Shown piece by piece: positions 47,186 through 56,733 of a stretch of 64,000 nt of DNA; the stretch's first letter is position 1; each line of letters begins with the position of its first letter. The stretch is from a bacterium. GTDB lineage: Bacteria; UBP6; JAFGXH01. The notes under the pieces were generated by a model. The model ran no database searches. It was not told the origin of the DNA and saw only the letters and a list, made by a program, of their open reading frames with translations. The position numbers were made by a program, and so were the translations under genes. The stretch spans positions 10,017-74,016 of the forward strand of contig JAMOQH010000179.1 in the NCBI GenBank assembly GCA_027064085.1. The letters are read 5' to 3'.

Positions 47186-48841
47186 ATGCAAATTGATAAT
47201 GAATTTCTTAACTATGACCTAATTATAATAGGTGGTGGAATTAATGGTGCCGGTATAGCAAGAGATGCTGCATTAAGGGGTATAAAAACAATATTAATTG
47301 AACAGGAAGACATAGGAAGTGGAGCTACTGGTGCTTGTAGTGGTATGATCCATGGTGGTGCAAGATACTTGATTTCAGACAGGGAAGTAACAAAGTTATC
47401 ATCTATTGATAGTGGCTATATTCAATATATTGCTTCTCATTTAATATTTAGAATACCATTTATTCATCCAATCCCTAGCGATTATCCAAATGGAAAATTA
47501 TTTATTGAACAATTTGAAACATTTTTCTTTGCATATGACAAATTTCAACCTTACAAGAATGGTAAACAACATACTAGATTAACTCAAGAAGAGGTAAGTG
47601 AACTACATCCTGGAGTAACCAAAGACATACTTGGGGCAGTTACATTTGACGAATGGGGAGTTGATCCTTTTAGATTAGCACTATTAAATGCTATAAGTGC
47701 AAGTGAAAACGGTGCAACTGTTTTAACCCACACTAAAGTTATTGATATTATAAAAGAAAATGATAAAGTAAATGGTGTTAAGGTTTTTGATAAACAAAGT
47801 AAGAGAATATATGAAATAAAAGGAAAAGTTATTGTTAATGCTGTTGGGTCTTGGAGCAATATTTTTGCTAATAAATTTAACTTAACGATGAAAATTAGAC
47901 CAGCCAAGGGTATTCATCTCGTTATAGCTAGAAGACTTTCTAATTATGCTGTTGGTGTTTTTGCAATTGATAACAGAGTAATATTTATAATGCCACATAA
48001 AAATACAACAATAATTGGTACAACTGATGATGATTTTTATGGAGATCCAGGTGATATTCCCATTACCTCAGATGAAGTTAACTATCTATTAGATTCTATT
48101 GAAAAGATAATTCCAGATATAAAAAAACATAGGATAATAAGGGCTTTTGCTGGGGTAAGGCCAACTGTTTATAATGAATATATGATGGAAGATGATTTAT
48201 CCCGAGATCATTTAATTATTGACCATGAAGCTATTGATAATATTAAAAATATGTATAGTGTTATTGGAGGGAAATTAGCATCATTTCGATTTGTTAGTGA
48301 GGAGGTTGTTGATATTATATCTCAAAGATTATCTGTACATATAAGTTCAAAAACTTCACTAATTCCATTGCCAGGATCTGAAAGAAGTATTAATTTACAA
48401 GAGCTATCACACAAGTATAAATTATCATTATTTGTATTAAATAAACTATATAGTAAGTATGGTGATAGAATGTTGATTATTTTAAATATGATTAAGAGTG
48501 ATAATTCTTTAAAAGTTAATATATGTAAATGTGAATCTGTAAGTGAGGCCGAAATAAGATATGTTATTAAATACGAACTAGCTAGAACTTTAGATGATAT
48601 AAGAAGAAGAACTAGGTCTGGAATGGGGAGTTGTCAAGGTACTGGATGTACTTTAGCAATTTCTAGTATATTAAAGGATGAACTAAATTTAAGTTTTGAA
48701 GATGAAATGCTTGAAGTTAAGAGTTTTATTAAAGAAAGATATCATGGTAATAAGCCTATATTAAATAATAATATTTCTATACAACAAATAGAGTTAAATA
48801 TGGTAAATAATATGTTATTAACGGGATTAGATATTGATTAG
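47186..48841 (+). CDS. glpA: Anaerobic glycerol-3-phosphate dehydrogenase subunit A
   Basis: The protein is 551 residues. An N-terminal FAD dinucleotide fold (YDLIIIGGGINGAGIARDAA; GSGATGACSGMIHGGARYL) continues with FDEWGVDPFRLA, VNAVGSWSN and GGKLASFR of the GlpA/GlpD family. The C-terminal extension has CKCESVSEAEI and GMGSCQGTGC, the four-cysteine Bfd-like [2Fe-2S] site that distinguishes GlpA from GlpD. It oxidises glycerol-3-phosphate to dihydroxyacetone phosphate and passes electrons through GlpB and an Fe-S subunit to quinone. It is first in a glpA-glpB-Fe-S-rlmN group. Confidence 0.92.
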   Translation: MQIDNEFLNYDLIIIGGGINGAGIARDAALRGIKTILIEQEDIGSGATGACSGMIHGGARYLISDREVTKLSSIDSGYIQYIASHLIFRIPFIHPIPSDYPNGKLFIEQFETFFFAYDKFQPYKNGKQHTRLTQEEVSELHPGVTKDILGAVTFDEWGVDPFRLALLNAISASENGATVLTHTKVIDIIKENDKVNGVKVFDKQSKRIYEIKGKVIVNAVGSWSNIFANKFNLTMKIRPAKGIHLVIARRLSNYAVGVFAIDNRVIFIMPHKNTTIIGTTDDDFYGDPGDIPITSDEVNYLLDSIEKIIPDIKKHRIIRAFAGVRPTVYNEYMMEDDLSRDHLIIDHEAIDNIKNMYSVIGGKLASFRFVSEEVVDIISQRLSVHISSKTSLIPLPGSERSINLQELSHKYKLSLFVLNKLYSKYGDRMLIILNMIKSDNSLKVNICKCESVSEAEIRYVIKYELARTLDDIRRRTRSGMGSCQGTGCTLAISSILKDELNLSFEDEMLEVKSFIKERYHGNKPILNNNISIQQIELNMVNNMLLTGLDID

Positions 48842-48865
48842 ATATAAATAGAAATGAGAGTATAT

Positions 48866-50164
48866 ATGAAGGATAAAAAAGTTGTTGTAATTGGTGCGGG
48901 TATTGCAGGGATTACCGCAGTTATTAAATTAAAAGAGCTAGGTTATGAACCCATATTAATAACAAAAGGGGCGGGTTCTTCTGCAATGTTTTCAGGAAGT
49001 GTAGATATTGCATCATTAATTGAATCTAAACATTTAAAAGATATTAAAATCCCAGTAAAAGAACAAATAAAATTAGTACAAAATAGAAATTCTAATCATC
49101 CATATAATAAAATTACTAATGTCTTATCTGTTCTCACAGAGTCTATTAATTTAGTTAATGATAAATTAAATTTAAATTTTACTAAACTAAATTTAAATAG
49201 GCCAAATTATATTATTCCCACTCAAACAGGATATCTAAAAGAATCGGCTTTAATTAAAACGCATAGTCTTGGTTTTGATTTAGAAAAAATAATGGAAAGT
49301 AATGATAATTATGGTATTTTAAATTTTACATTATTTAATAACTTTTTTTATGAGAATTTATTACATAATTTAAATTTAATAAAAAAAGAACAAAATTCTA
49401 AATCAAATTTTTTTATTATAAATTTTGATTTTTTAAGAAGAAGCACTGATGTTAATTTGAGAAATTTTAATTTTGCGAATATTATAGAGGATAATAATTT
49501 ATATATAGAATTAATAAATAAAATATCGGAGATTATAAAGCCAGAAAAAATTAATAATATTATTTCACCAGCAATTTGGGGAATTGAAAAATATAATGAA
49601 ATCAATACTTTTCTCAATTCTAAATTTAATATCATAGAGACACTTTCTAGTACTCCTTCTATTGAGGGAATTAGATTACAAAAGAAGATTAACCAATATA
49701 TAAAAGATAACAATATTACTATTTTAAATGAAAAAGTTGTAAAATTTAAACATAAAAAGAGTAATGTTATAAGCATTACAACAAACAAAAATAATGAAAT
49801 TTATACTTCAGGTATTGTTTTAGCTACAGGTAAATTTATAGGTGGAGGAATTAATACTATAAATGGCTATTCTGAATCTATTTTTAATTTACCTTTGTTT
49901 TATAATGGAAAACCTTTATTTGAAAATTTTAAAGAGCCTATGTTTGAAAATGATTATTTTAAAAAACATCAAGCCTTTTCAATTGGCCTTAAAGTTAATG
50001 ATAGATTTCAAGCATTAGGTATTGATAATAAAGTGATTTATAAAAATTTATTTGTTGCAGGTAATATTATTGCCGATTATAATTATATAGCGAGAGAAGG
50101 TGGTTTTGGTGTTGCAATATCAACGGGGTATAAAGCTGCAAAATTACTCTCTCAAATTGTTTGA
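48866..50164 (+). CDS. glpB: Anaerobic glycerol-3-phosphate dehydrogenase subunit B
   Basis: The protein is 432 residues from ATG 48866 (GAGAG five bases upstream); ATG 48854 would add four residues. The N-terminal VVVIGAGIAGITAVIKL is a nucleotide-binding fold, followed by ITKGAGSSAMFSGSVDIASL as in GlpB. The C-terminus has YTSGIVLATGKFIGGG and LFVAGNIIADYN. GlpB is the FMN-containing subunit linking GlpA to the membrane subunit. It follows glpA by 24 bases. Confidence 0.88.
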   Translation: MKDKKVVVIGAGIAGITAVIKLKELGYEPILITKGAGSSAMFSGSVDIASLIESKHLKDIKIPVKEQIKLVQNRNSNHPYNKITNVLSVLTESINLVNDKLNLNFTKLNLNRPNYIIPTQTGYLKESALIKTHSLGFDLEKIMESNDNYGILNFTLFNNFFYENLLHNLNLIKKEQNSKSNFFIINFDFLRRSTDVNLRNFNFANIIEDNNLYIELINKISEIIKPEKINNIISPAIWGIEKYNEINTFLNSKFNIIETLSSTPSIEGIRLQKKINQYIKDNNITILNEKVVKFKHKKSNVISITTNKNNEIYTSGIVLATGKFIGGGINTINGYSESIFNLPLFYNGKPLFENFKEPMFENDYFKKHQAFSIGLKVNDRFQALGIDNKVIYKNLFVAGNIIADYNYIAREGGFGVAISTGYKAAKLLSQIV

Positions 50165-50169
50165 GGAAT

Positions 50170-50643
50170 ATGAATAGAAAAAAAATTAATGCATATTTTG
50201 TAATAGTAATATTATTTTTTAAGCATATAATAAGGAAATTTATTTTTAGACTTAAAAGAAATGATATTAATAAGTTTAAAGAAAACTATTATCCCGAATA
50301 TTTAATTGAGTTACCAATTGAATCTTATAAACAGCTCCCCGAATTAGAAAATTGTATAAATTGTTCGTTATGCGATGCATATTGTTCAAAATTAACAATA
50401 CTTCATAGAGATGGACTTCCAAAGCTTTCAGAAATGATACTTTCAAATTCATCTTCTTTAGAGGACTTTAGGTTTTCATATAATGAATTAGAAGTTTTTA
50501 ATGATTGTGATACTTGTTTTGCTCCATGCTTATCTGTATGCCCTAATGAATATCCAATTTTTGATTTAATAAAAATAATGAAAGCTTATAACACTGAACT
50601 AGCTGAAAAAATTGAGTTATTAGAGGAAAATAATGGAAATTAA
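50170..50643 (+). CDS. Short membrane-anchored ferredoxin-like subunit in the GlpC position
   Basis: The protein is 157 residues; ATG 50170 with GAGG upstream (in-frame TTG at 50161 overlaps the glpB stop). There is an N-terminal hydrophobic/basic segment (AYFVIVILFFKHIIRKFIF), then two 4Fe-4S motifs: CINCSLCDAYC and CDTCFAPCLSVCP. GlpC normally carries the two clusters plus two CCG domains (about 400 residues); here the CCG domains are missing. It probably transfers electrons from GlpAB to the membrane. It overlaps rlmN by 11 bases. Confidence 0.75.
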   Translation: MNRKKINAYFVIVILFFKHIIRKFIFRLKRNDINKFKENYYPEYLIELPIESYKQLPELENCINCSLCDAYCSKLTILHRDGLPKLSEMILSNSSSLEDFRFSYNELEVFNDCDTCFAPCLSVCPNEYPIFDLIKIMKAYNTELAEKIELLEENNGN

Positions 50644-51694
50644 AAATAAAGAAGAAAAAATAGATATAAAATCATTAACCTTAGAGGATATGAGGGCGTG
50701 GTTTATCGATATAAAAGAAAAGTCATTTCATGCAAATCAAGTTCATAGGTGGCTTTATGTTCAAAAAGTAAAATCATTTGATGAAATGACAAATCTATCA
50801 AAATCCTTAAGAGAAAAGTTAATTAAATATGCTTATATTAGTCAAATTGATGTTGATTTTATTGCTAGTTCAAAAGATGGTACAGTTAAAATAAGATATA
50901 AGTTAAATGATGGTGAGTTAATCGAATCAGTATTGATTCCTGATGGTAAAAGGCTTACTATTTGTATTTCATCACAAGTTGGTTGTGCTGTAGGTTGTGA
51001 ATTTTGCTTTACTGCTAAAATGGGAATAAGAAGAAATTTAACAACATCTGAAATTGTTAACCAAGTTTTAATTGCTTCTGAAATGGATAATGTTGAAATT
51101 ACTAATATTGTTTATATGGGTATGGGTGAACCTTTAAATAATTTTGATAATGTTGTAAAATCAGCTAAAATATTTTTAAGTGATAGGGGATTAAACTTTT
51201 CTAAAAGAAAAGTTGTAATATCAACAAGTGGCATATTAAATAATATTTTAAAATTGAGAGAAGAAGTACCAGTAAGACTAGCTTTATCTTTAAATTCATC
51301 TACAAATAAACAAAGAGATAGGTTAATTCCAATTAATAAAAAATGGAATATAGAATCCTTAATAGATGTATTAAAAAAGTTTCCTCTTGAGCCTAAAGAA
51401 AGTATAACGCTGGAATATGTAATAATTAAAAATATAAATGATACTCTTGAAGACGCTAAAAATGTGTTAAATATAGTGAAAAAAATAGGAATTAAAAATA
51501 TAAAAGTAAATGTTATTCCTTTCAATGAGCATGATGGTATTAATTTCTCTAGACCAAATGAAAAAAACATTGAAAAATTTCATACTTACTTGTTTGAAAA
51601 AGGAGTAGATGTTCTTTATAGAAAAAGTCGTGGTGATGATATTGGAGCTGCATGTGGTCAGTTAGTTGTTCCTGAGTTAGTTGTTAAATTATAA
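50633..51694 (+). CDS. rlmN: 23S rRNA/tRNA adenine-C2 methyltransferase RlmN
   Basis: The protein is 353 residues, standard length. Radical SAM motif CAVGCEFCFTAKMGIRRN (CxxxCxxC), NIVYMGMGEPLNNFDNVV, RKVVISTSGI, and the C-terminal GDDIGAACGQL holding the second catalytic cysteine. The N-terminal HANQVHRWLY and IDVDFIASSKDGTVK match RlmN. It methylates A2503 of 23S rRNA and A37 of some tRNAs. Its ATG lies within the end of the Fe-S gene. Confidence 0.97.
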   Translation: MEIKNKEEKIDIKSLTLEDMRAWFIDIKEKSFHANQVHRWLYVQKVKSFDEMTNLSKSLREKLIKYAYISQIDVDFIASSKDGTVKIRYKLNDGELIESVLIPDGKRLTICISSQVGCAVGCEFCFTAKMGIRRNLTTSEIVNQVLIASEMDNVEITNIVYMGMGEPLNNFDNVVKSAKIFLSDRGLNFSKRKVVISTSGILNNILKLREEVPVRLALSLNSSTNKQRDRLIPINKKWNIESLIDVLKKFPLEPKESITLEYVIIKNINDTLEDAKNVLNIVKKIGIKNIKVNVIPFNEHDGINFSRPNEKNIEKFHTYLFEKGVDVLYRKSRGDDIGAACGQLVVPELVVKL

Positions 51695-51771
51695 TTTTAA
51701 TAAAGTTGTGAAGTTGTTATTTCTAATTACTTATGTTAAAATAAATCTGTTTGTTTTTTTGTAGGATAAAT

Positions 51772-53235
51772 ATGAAATTTGTTAAATATTTTTTGTTTTT
51801 ATTAATGTTTTTAATTATTTATTCGTGTGGTAAGGATGAAGCTAAAAAAATAAAAAAATCTCCCGAATTTGAAAACCTATATAATAAAAAATTGAATGAA
51901 TTAAAGAAGAATCCACAGTTCCTTATTGATAATCTTGAATTATTATACCTAAAAAAGGGAGTATATAACAATGAAGCTAATCTTCTAATTGAAAAAATAC
52001 CTAAAAAATATAAAAGAATTATTGCAGTATTTAAATTAGTGTTTTCAATAGAAGAACCTAAAGAAATCCCTTTAGATAGAAGATTCTTATCTGTATTATT
52101 AAAGTTTCAAGATAATCAAAAAGTATTAGATTTTATTGCTAAAAATTATTATAAAGCAAAAGATAATTCTTCAATAAGGGCTTTTTATACTTTATATGCC
52201 TTAAATTATAATTTTACAGAAGAAGATTATGAAAATTATTTAAAAGTTGATAGTCTTTCAAAATTTATAAAATTAAATTTTATTTTACAAAAATTAGATT
52301 ATTGCAAAGATAATTCATGTAGTGAAAATATTAATGATAAAGAAAAGTTTTTAAATTTTTTAAAAAAAGAGTTATATCAATCTGAAACTAGAAATTATAA
52401 AAAAATAAAAAAGCTATATAAGGACTCTTTAACTTTAATAAAAAGATTAAAAAAAGAAGTAAAAAAAATTGCTAGAAGAAATAAAAAGTTAAAAAGAAGA
52501 CGACGACTTAAAGGTAAGTATGAGGAAGAGCTAAGTAATAAAATAGATGTATTAAATTTTTATAAAAAAGAATTAATACCTAAATTTAAATTATATTTAT
52601 ATTTTTATGGAAGGCAAAAAAGATTTCCTAGAAAAATAGATAAATTAATAGTTGTAGAAAATTTTTTGATAAATAATACAAAACCTAATAAGAAAATATT
52701 TTATTTTATATTTAATAATATAAAATATAAACATTTTTCATATAGAATTAATTTTTATAGATATTTAAAAAAAATAAAATTGAAATTAAGCAAAAGAGAG
52801 TTTAAAAAGCTTGAATCTCTTAGGTATTCAAAAGGATATGATCTTCTTAAGTATGGCTATTATAAGAGATATTTTCCTAAATTATTTAAAAAATTAAATG
52901 TAAAAAAATATTTAGATGTAAATTTTATATACATAATTGTAAAAGATTTTGATTGGTATTTTCTAGAAATACTTAGAAAAAATCCTAAAAATGTTAAAAA
53001 TTTGTCTTATTTTCAATATTATCCTGGCTTAATTATAGCTCAGAAAGATAAATTGTTTACACTATACACAAAAGATAAATTAGGACATTATAAGATATCA
53101 GGAAACGAATCATTGATATATAATCTTTTGAAGATATTGTTAAAAGCAGATGTTAAACTAACAAAAGAGCAAATAGATACTTTAGAACCAATAAAAGTTA
53201 TATATATAAAAGAAATATTAAAATTCTTTTTATGA
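51772..53235 (+). CDS. Lysine-rich helical lipoprotein, unrecognised
   Basis: The protein is 487 residues. ATG 51772 follows AGGA and gives a lipobox (FLIIYSCGKDEAKK); the in-frame start at 51751 is not needed. The rest is highly basic (Lys/Arg/Tyr/Phe-rich) with helical, TPR/HEAT-like texture and a dense basic patch near 225-260 (RRNKKLKRRRRLKGKYEEEL). No family recognised. The basic patch could bind lipid A, phospholipid or nucleic acid in the periplasm. It overlaps the glycosyltransferase start by four bases and precedes comEC in the same run. Confidence 0.7.
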   Translation: MKFVKYFLFLLMFLIIYSCGKDEAKKIKKSPEFENLYNKKLNELKKNPQFLIDNLELLYLKKGVYNNEANLLIEKIPKKYKRIIAVFKLVFSIEEPKEIPLDRRFLSVLLKFQDNQKVLDFIAKNYYKAKDNSSIRAFYTLYALNYNFTEEDYENYLKVDSLSKFIKLNFILQKLDYCKDNSCSENINDKEKFLNFLKKELYQSETRNYKKIKKLYKDSLTLIKRLKKEVKKIARRNKKLKRRRRLKGKYEEELSNKIDVLNFYKKELIPKFKLYLYFYGRQKRFPRKIDKLIVVENFLINNTKPNKKIFYFIFNNIKYKHFSYRINFYRYLKKIKLKLSKREFKKLESLRYSKGYDLLKYGYYKRYFPKLFKKLNVKKYLDVNFIYIIVKDFDWYFLEILRKNPKNVKNLSYFQYYPGLIIAQKDKLFTLYTKDKLGHYKISGNESLIYNLLKILLKADVKLTKEQIDTLEPIKVIYIKEILKFFL

Positions 53236-54392
53236 AAAAACAAGTAATAATAACAACATCATTTCCTAAAGATAAAAATGATTATAGTGGGTTATTTACA
53301 TATAGTTATTTAAAACTTAATAAATTAGATTCTGTAGTTATTGCACCTCATGCTTCTAAGTTAAAAGAATTTGAACAGTGGGATAATGTTAAAATCATAA
53401 GAGTAAAGTATGCTCCTGAAAAATTTGAAAAATTATTTTATAATTTAGGGGTACCTGATAACTTAAAAAATTCTTCTCTTTTATCAATATTTGCTATTCC
53501 TTGGTTAATAAAATCATCATTAATAGCTTATAATCAGTTAAATAAAGATGATATTTTAATTACTCACTGGGCGTTTCCAACGGGTATATCAGGCGCCTTT
53601 TTAAAATTTATAAAAAAAGATATCATACATATAAATATTATACACTCTGCAGGTATTACAATTTTAAAAAATAAGAAATTAAAATTTTTTACAAAATTTT
53701 TATATAAATATTCAGATAAATTACATTTTGTGAATACAGAGCATATAAAATGGTTTGAAGCTTTAATAAATAAAAAGTTAAATAAAGAAAAACTTATTTT
53801 AAAACCTATGCCTATTACTACTTGTATGAGTAAAACTATGGTTAATAATGTAGTAACTAATACTATGGAACAAAAAAAAGCTAATCCTATAATAGGAGAT
53901 AATAATATATTGTATCTAGGAAGAATTGTAAAAATAAAAGGCTTAGATTTAATGCTTGATGAGTTGAAATCAATAAAAAAAACAAATATCATAATTGCAG
54001 GTAATGGTAATTTAAAATCTGAACTTGAAAATAAATATGTTTATGCTAAATTTGTAGGTTCTGTATTTGGTAAAGAAAAGGAAAATTTATTAATTAAGTC
54101 TAATATTATGATTATTCCATCTATTTCTAATAATGGGCAGATAGAAGGTTTTCCTACTACTATCCTAGAAGGGGCGGTGAATAAAAATTTGTTAATAATT
54201 TCTAAGGAAGTAAAGGGTATTGATTACATATTTAAAGATAGAATCAATTGTTTGTACTATAATCCTTATAAAAAAGGTGAATTAAAGAAAATAATTCAAA
54301 CTCTTAATCAAAAAAAAATGGAAGCCATGATAGAATTAGGTTATAATAGTGCTTTGAATGTTTTAGAGAGTTATAATTTTGATTTTATATAA
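53232..54392 (+). CDS. GT4-type glycosyltransferase
   Basis: The protein is 386 residues. The N-terminal half has TSFPKDKNDYSGLFTYSYLK and ILITHWAFPTGISGA, and the C-terminal half has NILYLGRIVKIKGLDLMLD, IIIAGNGNLKSEL and EGFPTTILEGAVNK, the pattern of GT-B retaining transferases of family 4 (the EGFPTTILEG stretch carries the conserved E-x7-E). It is likely to add sugar to a surface polysaccharide or lipid. The acceptor is unknown and no other glycan gene is nearby. Confidence 0.88.
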   Translation: MKKQVIITTSFPKDKNDYSGLFTYSYLKLNKLDSVVIAPHASKLKEFEQWDNVKIIRVKYAPEKFEKLFYNLGVPDNLKNSSLLSIFAIPWLIKSSLIAYNQLNKDDILITHWAFPTGISGAFLKFIKKDIIHINIIHSAGITILKNKKLKFFTKFLYKYSDKLHFVNTEHIKWFEALINKKLNKEKLILKPMPITTCMSKTMVNNVVTNTMEQKKANPIIGDNNILYLGRIVKIKGLDLMLDELKSIKKTNIIIAGNGNLKSELENKYVYAKFVGSVFGKEKENLLIKSNIMIIPSISNNGQIEGFPTTILEGAVNKNLLIISKEVKGIDYIFKDRINCLYYNPYKKGELKKIIQTLNQKKMEAMIELGYNSALNVLESYNFDFI

Positions 54393-56679
54393 TCAAAACG
54401 AAAATAGAATTATATCATTTCCAATATTTATATTGTTTTTTGTAATTGGGCACTTTTTTTCAATATATTTTAATATTCATAATTTACTTCTTGTGCTTAT
54501 AATTATAATATTAAGTATAGTTAGGTTAAGAATTAGTTTTATTACTGTTTTTATAGCAAGTTTTTTAGGTATGTTTAATGCTAATTTATTTTTATCTCCG
54601 AGCTTGGATGACACTAAATTAGAAAAATATAACTTAGAAAATCTATATATTACAGTTGAAGGCATAATTGATAATAAAATTGATAGAAAATGGTCACAAA
54701 ATGGAGAAATTGATGTTAATTATATATTTATTAAACAAAAAAGATTAAATTTAACAGGGAAAATAAAATTTAAAAATAGTTCAAAAATAAAACTAAAAGA
54801 GGGTGATAAGGTTTTATTAAGAGCTAAGTTAGAAATACCAAATAAAATTAAAAATTATGGGGCATTTAATTATAAACTATACTTAAAAACTAAAAAAATT
54901 TATTATTTTATAAAAATAAAACGAGATAGGGATATAAAAATATTATCTAAAAATAATTTGAATTTTATTAATAAAATAAGATTAAGTTTTAAAAATAGAA
55001 TATTAAAATTTTCTAAAAACAAAGATATTAGTGGATTTTATTTATCTATATTATTGGGTAATAAATCATATTTAAATAAAGACTTAAAAGAAAATATGCT
55101 TTCTTTAGGTATAATTCACCTTTTAGCAATATCAGGATTTCACATTGCAATATTATTTTCTATAATTTATATTATAATTTTATTTTTACTAAAATTATCT
55201 ATAAAAATAATTGAAAAAATTGATGTGTTTAAAGTTTCTCTAATTATTTCTATTGTTTTTATAAATTTTTATTTAATTTTAATAAATTTTCAAACATCTG
55301 CTTCAAGAGCTGTTATTATGATTACTCTATTTTCATTATCAAAAATATTTGAAAGGAAATTTAATCCTATAAATATATTAGCATTATCTGCATTGATTAT
55401 TTTGTTGTTTAATAAATCTGCTTTTTTGAATATTGGATTTTATTTATCATTTTTAGCCGTATTATCTTTTTTAATACCAATAAAGATAATAAAATTATAT
55501 TTTAATAATCTAAAAAAATATCAAAAATTTATACTTGAGTATTTATTAGTAAATGTAACAATTTTTATAGTAACAATGCCAATATTATTATTTACTTTTT
55601 ATAAAGTATCACTTGGGCAAATTATCTTCAATTTTATATTTATTCCTATATTCTCTTTTATAATTTATCCAATAGCTTTATTTTCAGTATTTATCAAAAT
55701 AAATTTTTTAATTGATATAAATTATAATTTATTTAATAAATTAACTATTCTTTTATCTGGAAATTATTTCTTTATAGCTCCTATCAATTTAATTCAACTA
55801 ATATTGTCTTTTTTGATTATTTTTTCAATATTTTATTTATTAATAAAACTAAAAATCTATAAATATTCTATTATAATTATAGTAAGTTTATTGTTTTTAT
55901 ATTTTCTTATTATTTTATTTCCAATAAATAGAGAAAATAGGGGGCTAAATATTTATTTTATGTCTGTAGGAAATGGAGATGCAATTTTGATTACTAAAAA
56001 TGGCAAAAGTATTTTAATAGATGCAGGGTCAAAAATAAACGGAAATAATGGAAAAAGGGTAATAATACCTCATTTAGACTATTTTAATATAAAGAAAATT
56101 GATTATGCGATAATTACTCATTTAGATGAAGACCATTATGGAGGTTTTTGTGACTTAATTAAGGAAAATCGTATTAAGTCGGTGGTTTCATCTGTAAAAT
56201 TACCTACAGAATTAATTAATGATGATGTTAATTATATAAAAATAGATAAAATGGAGATAATTAATCTTTTTGATATTAAATTATATCTTTTTCCATCAAA
56301 TAATTTTGAAGAGGATAATAATAATTCAATTATTAGTTACTTTGAATATAAAAATTATAAATTTTTATTTACTGGTGATGCCGAACAAAAAAGAGAAAAA
56401 TTGTTTATGAAAAAGCACAAAAATATAAAAAATATAACAGTACTGAAACTTGGGCATCATGGAGCAAGAGCATCAAGTTCATTAAGCTTTTTAAAGCAGT
56501 TAAATCCTAAAATAGCAATAATTTCATGTGGAAAAAATAATAGATTTCATCATCCTCATAAAGAAACATTAAAAAGGCTAAATAAATTGAATATAAAGTC
56601 ATATAGAACAGATACTCAAGGTGAAATACTAATAAATATTTTTAATAAAATTAAAATAAATACATCATTAAATAGATGA
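54379..56679 (+). CDS. comEC: ComEC/Rec2 competence channel with metallo-beta-lactamase domain
   Basis: The protein is 766 residues, TTG start 54379 overlapping the glycosyltransferase by 14 bases. An N-terminal OB-like domain (about 90-195), then the competence domain with LLAISGFHIAILFSI and many transmembrane helices (about 215-515), end in a metallo-beta-lactamase domain. That domain has YFMSVGNGDAILI, AIITHLDEDHYGG (HxxDxH), FLFTGDAEQKREK and LKLGHHGARASSS. ComEC passes single-stranded DNA across the inner membrane. The ComEA-like gene is nearly 50 kb away at 5234-5572. Confidence 0.95.
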   Translation: MILYNQNENRIISFPIFILFFVIGHFFSIYFNIHNLLLVLIIIILSIVRLRISFITVFIASFLGMFNANLFLSPSLDDTKLEKYNLENLYITVEGIIDNKIDRKWSQNGEIDVNYIFIKQKRLNLTGKIKFKNSSKIKLKEGDKVLLRAKLEIPNKIKNYGAFNYKLYLKTKKIYYFIKIKRDRDIKILSKNNLNFINKIRLSFKNRILKFSKNKDISGFYLSILLGNKSYLNKDLKENMLSLGIIHLLAISGFHIAILFSIIYIIILFLLKLSIKIIEKIDVFKVSLIISIVFINFYLILINFQTSASRAVIMITLFSLSKIFERKFNPINILALSALIILLFNKSAFLNIGFYLSFLAVLSFLIPIKIIKLYFNNLKKYQKFILEYLLVNVTIFIVTMPILLFTFYKVSLGQIIFNFIFIPIFSFIIYPIALFSVFIKINFLIDINYNLFNKLTILLSGNYFFIAPINLIQLILSFLIIFSIFYLLIKLKIYKYSIIIIVSLLFLYFLIILFPINRENRGLNIYFMSVGNGDAILITKNGKSILIDAGSKINGNNGKRVIIPHLDYFNIKKIDYAIITHLDEDHYGGFCDLIKENRIKSVVSSVKLPTELINDDVNYIKIDKMEIINLFDIKLYLFPSNNFEEDNNNSIISYFEYKNYKFLFTGDAEQKREKLFMKKHKNIKNITVLKLGHHGARASSSLSFLKQLNPKIAIISCGKNNRFHHPHKETLKRLNKLNIKSYRTDTQGEILINIFNKIKINTSLNR

Positions 56680-56733
56680 AACTTGATTAAATTGAAATAA
56701 TAAGTTAGTATTAATTATCATAAAGGGGGACTA

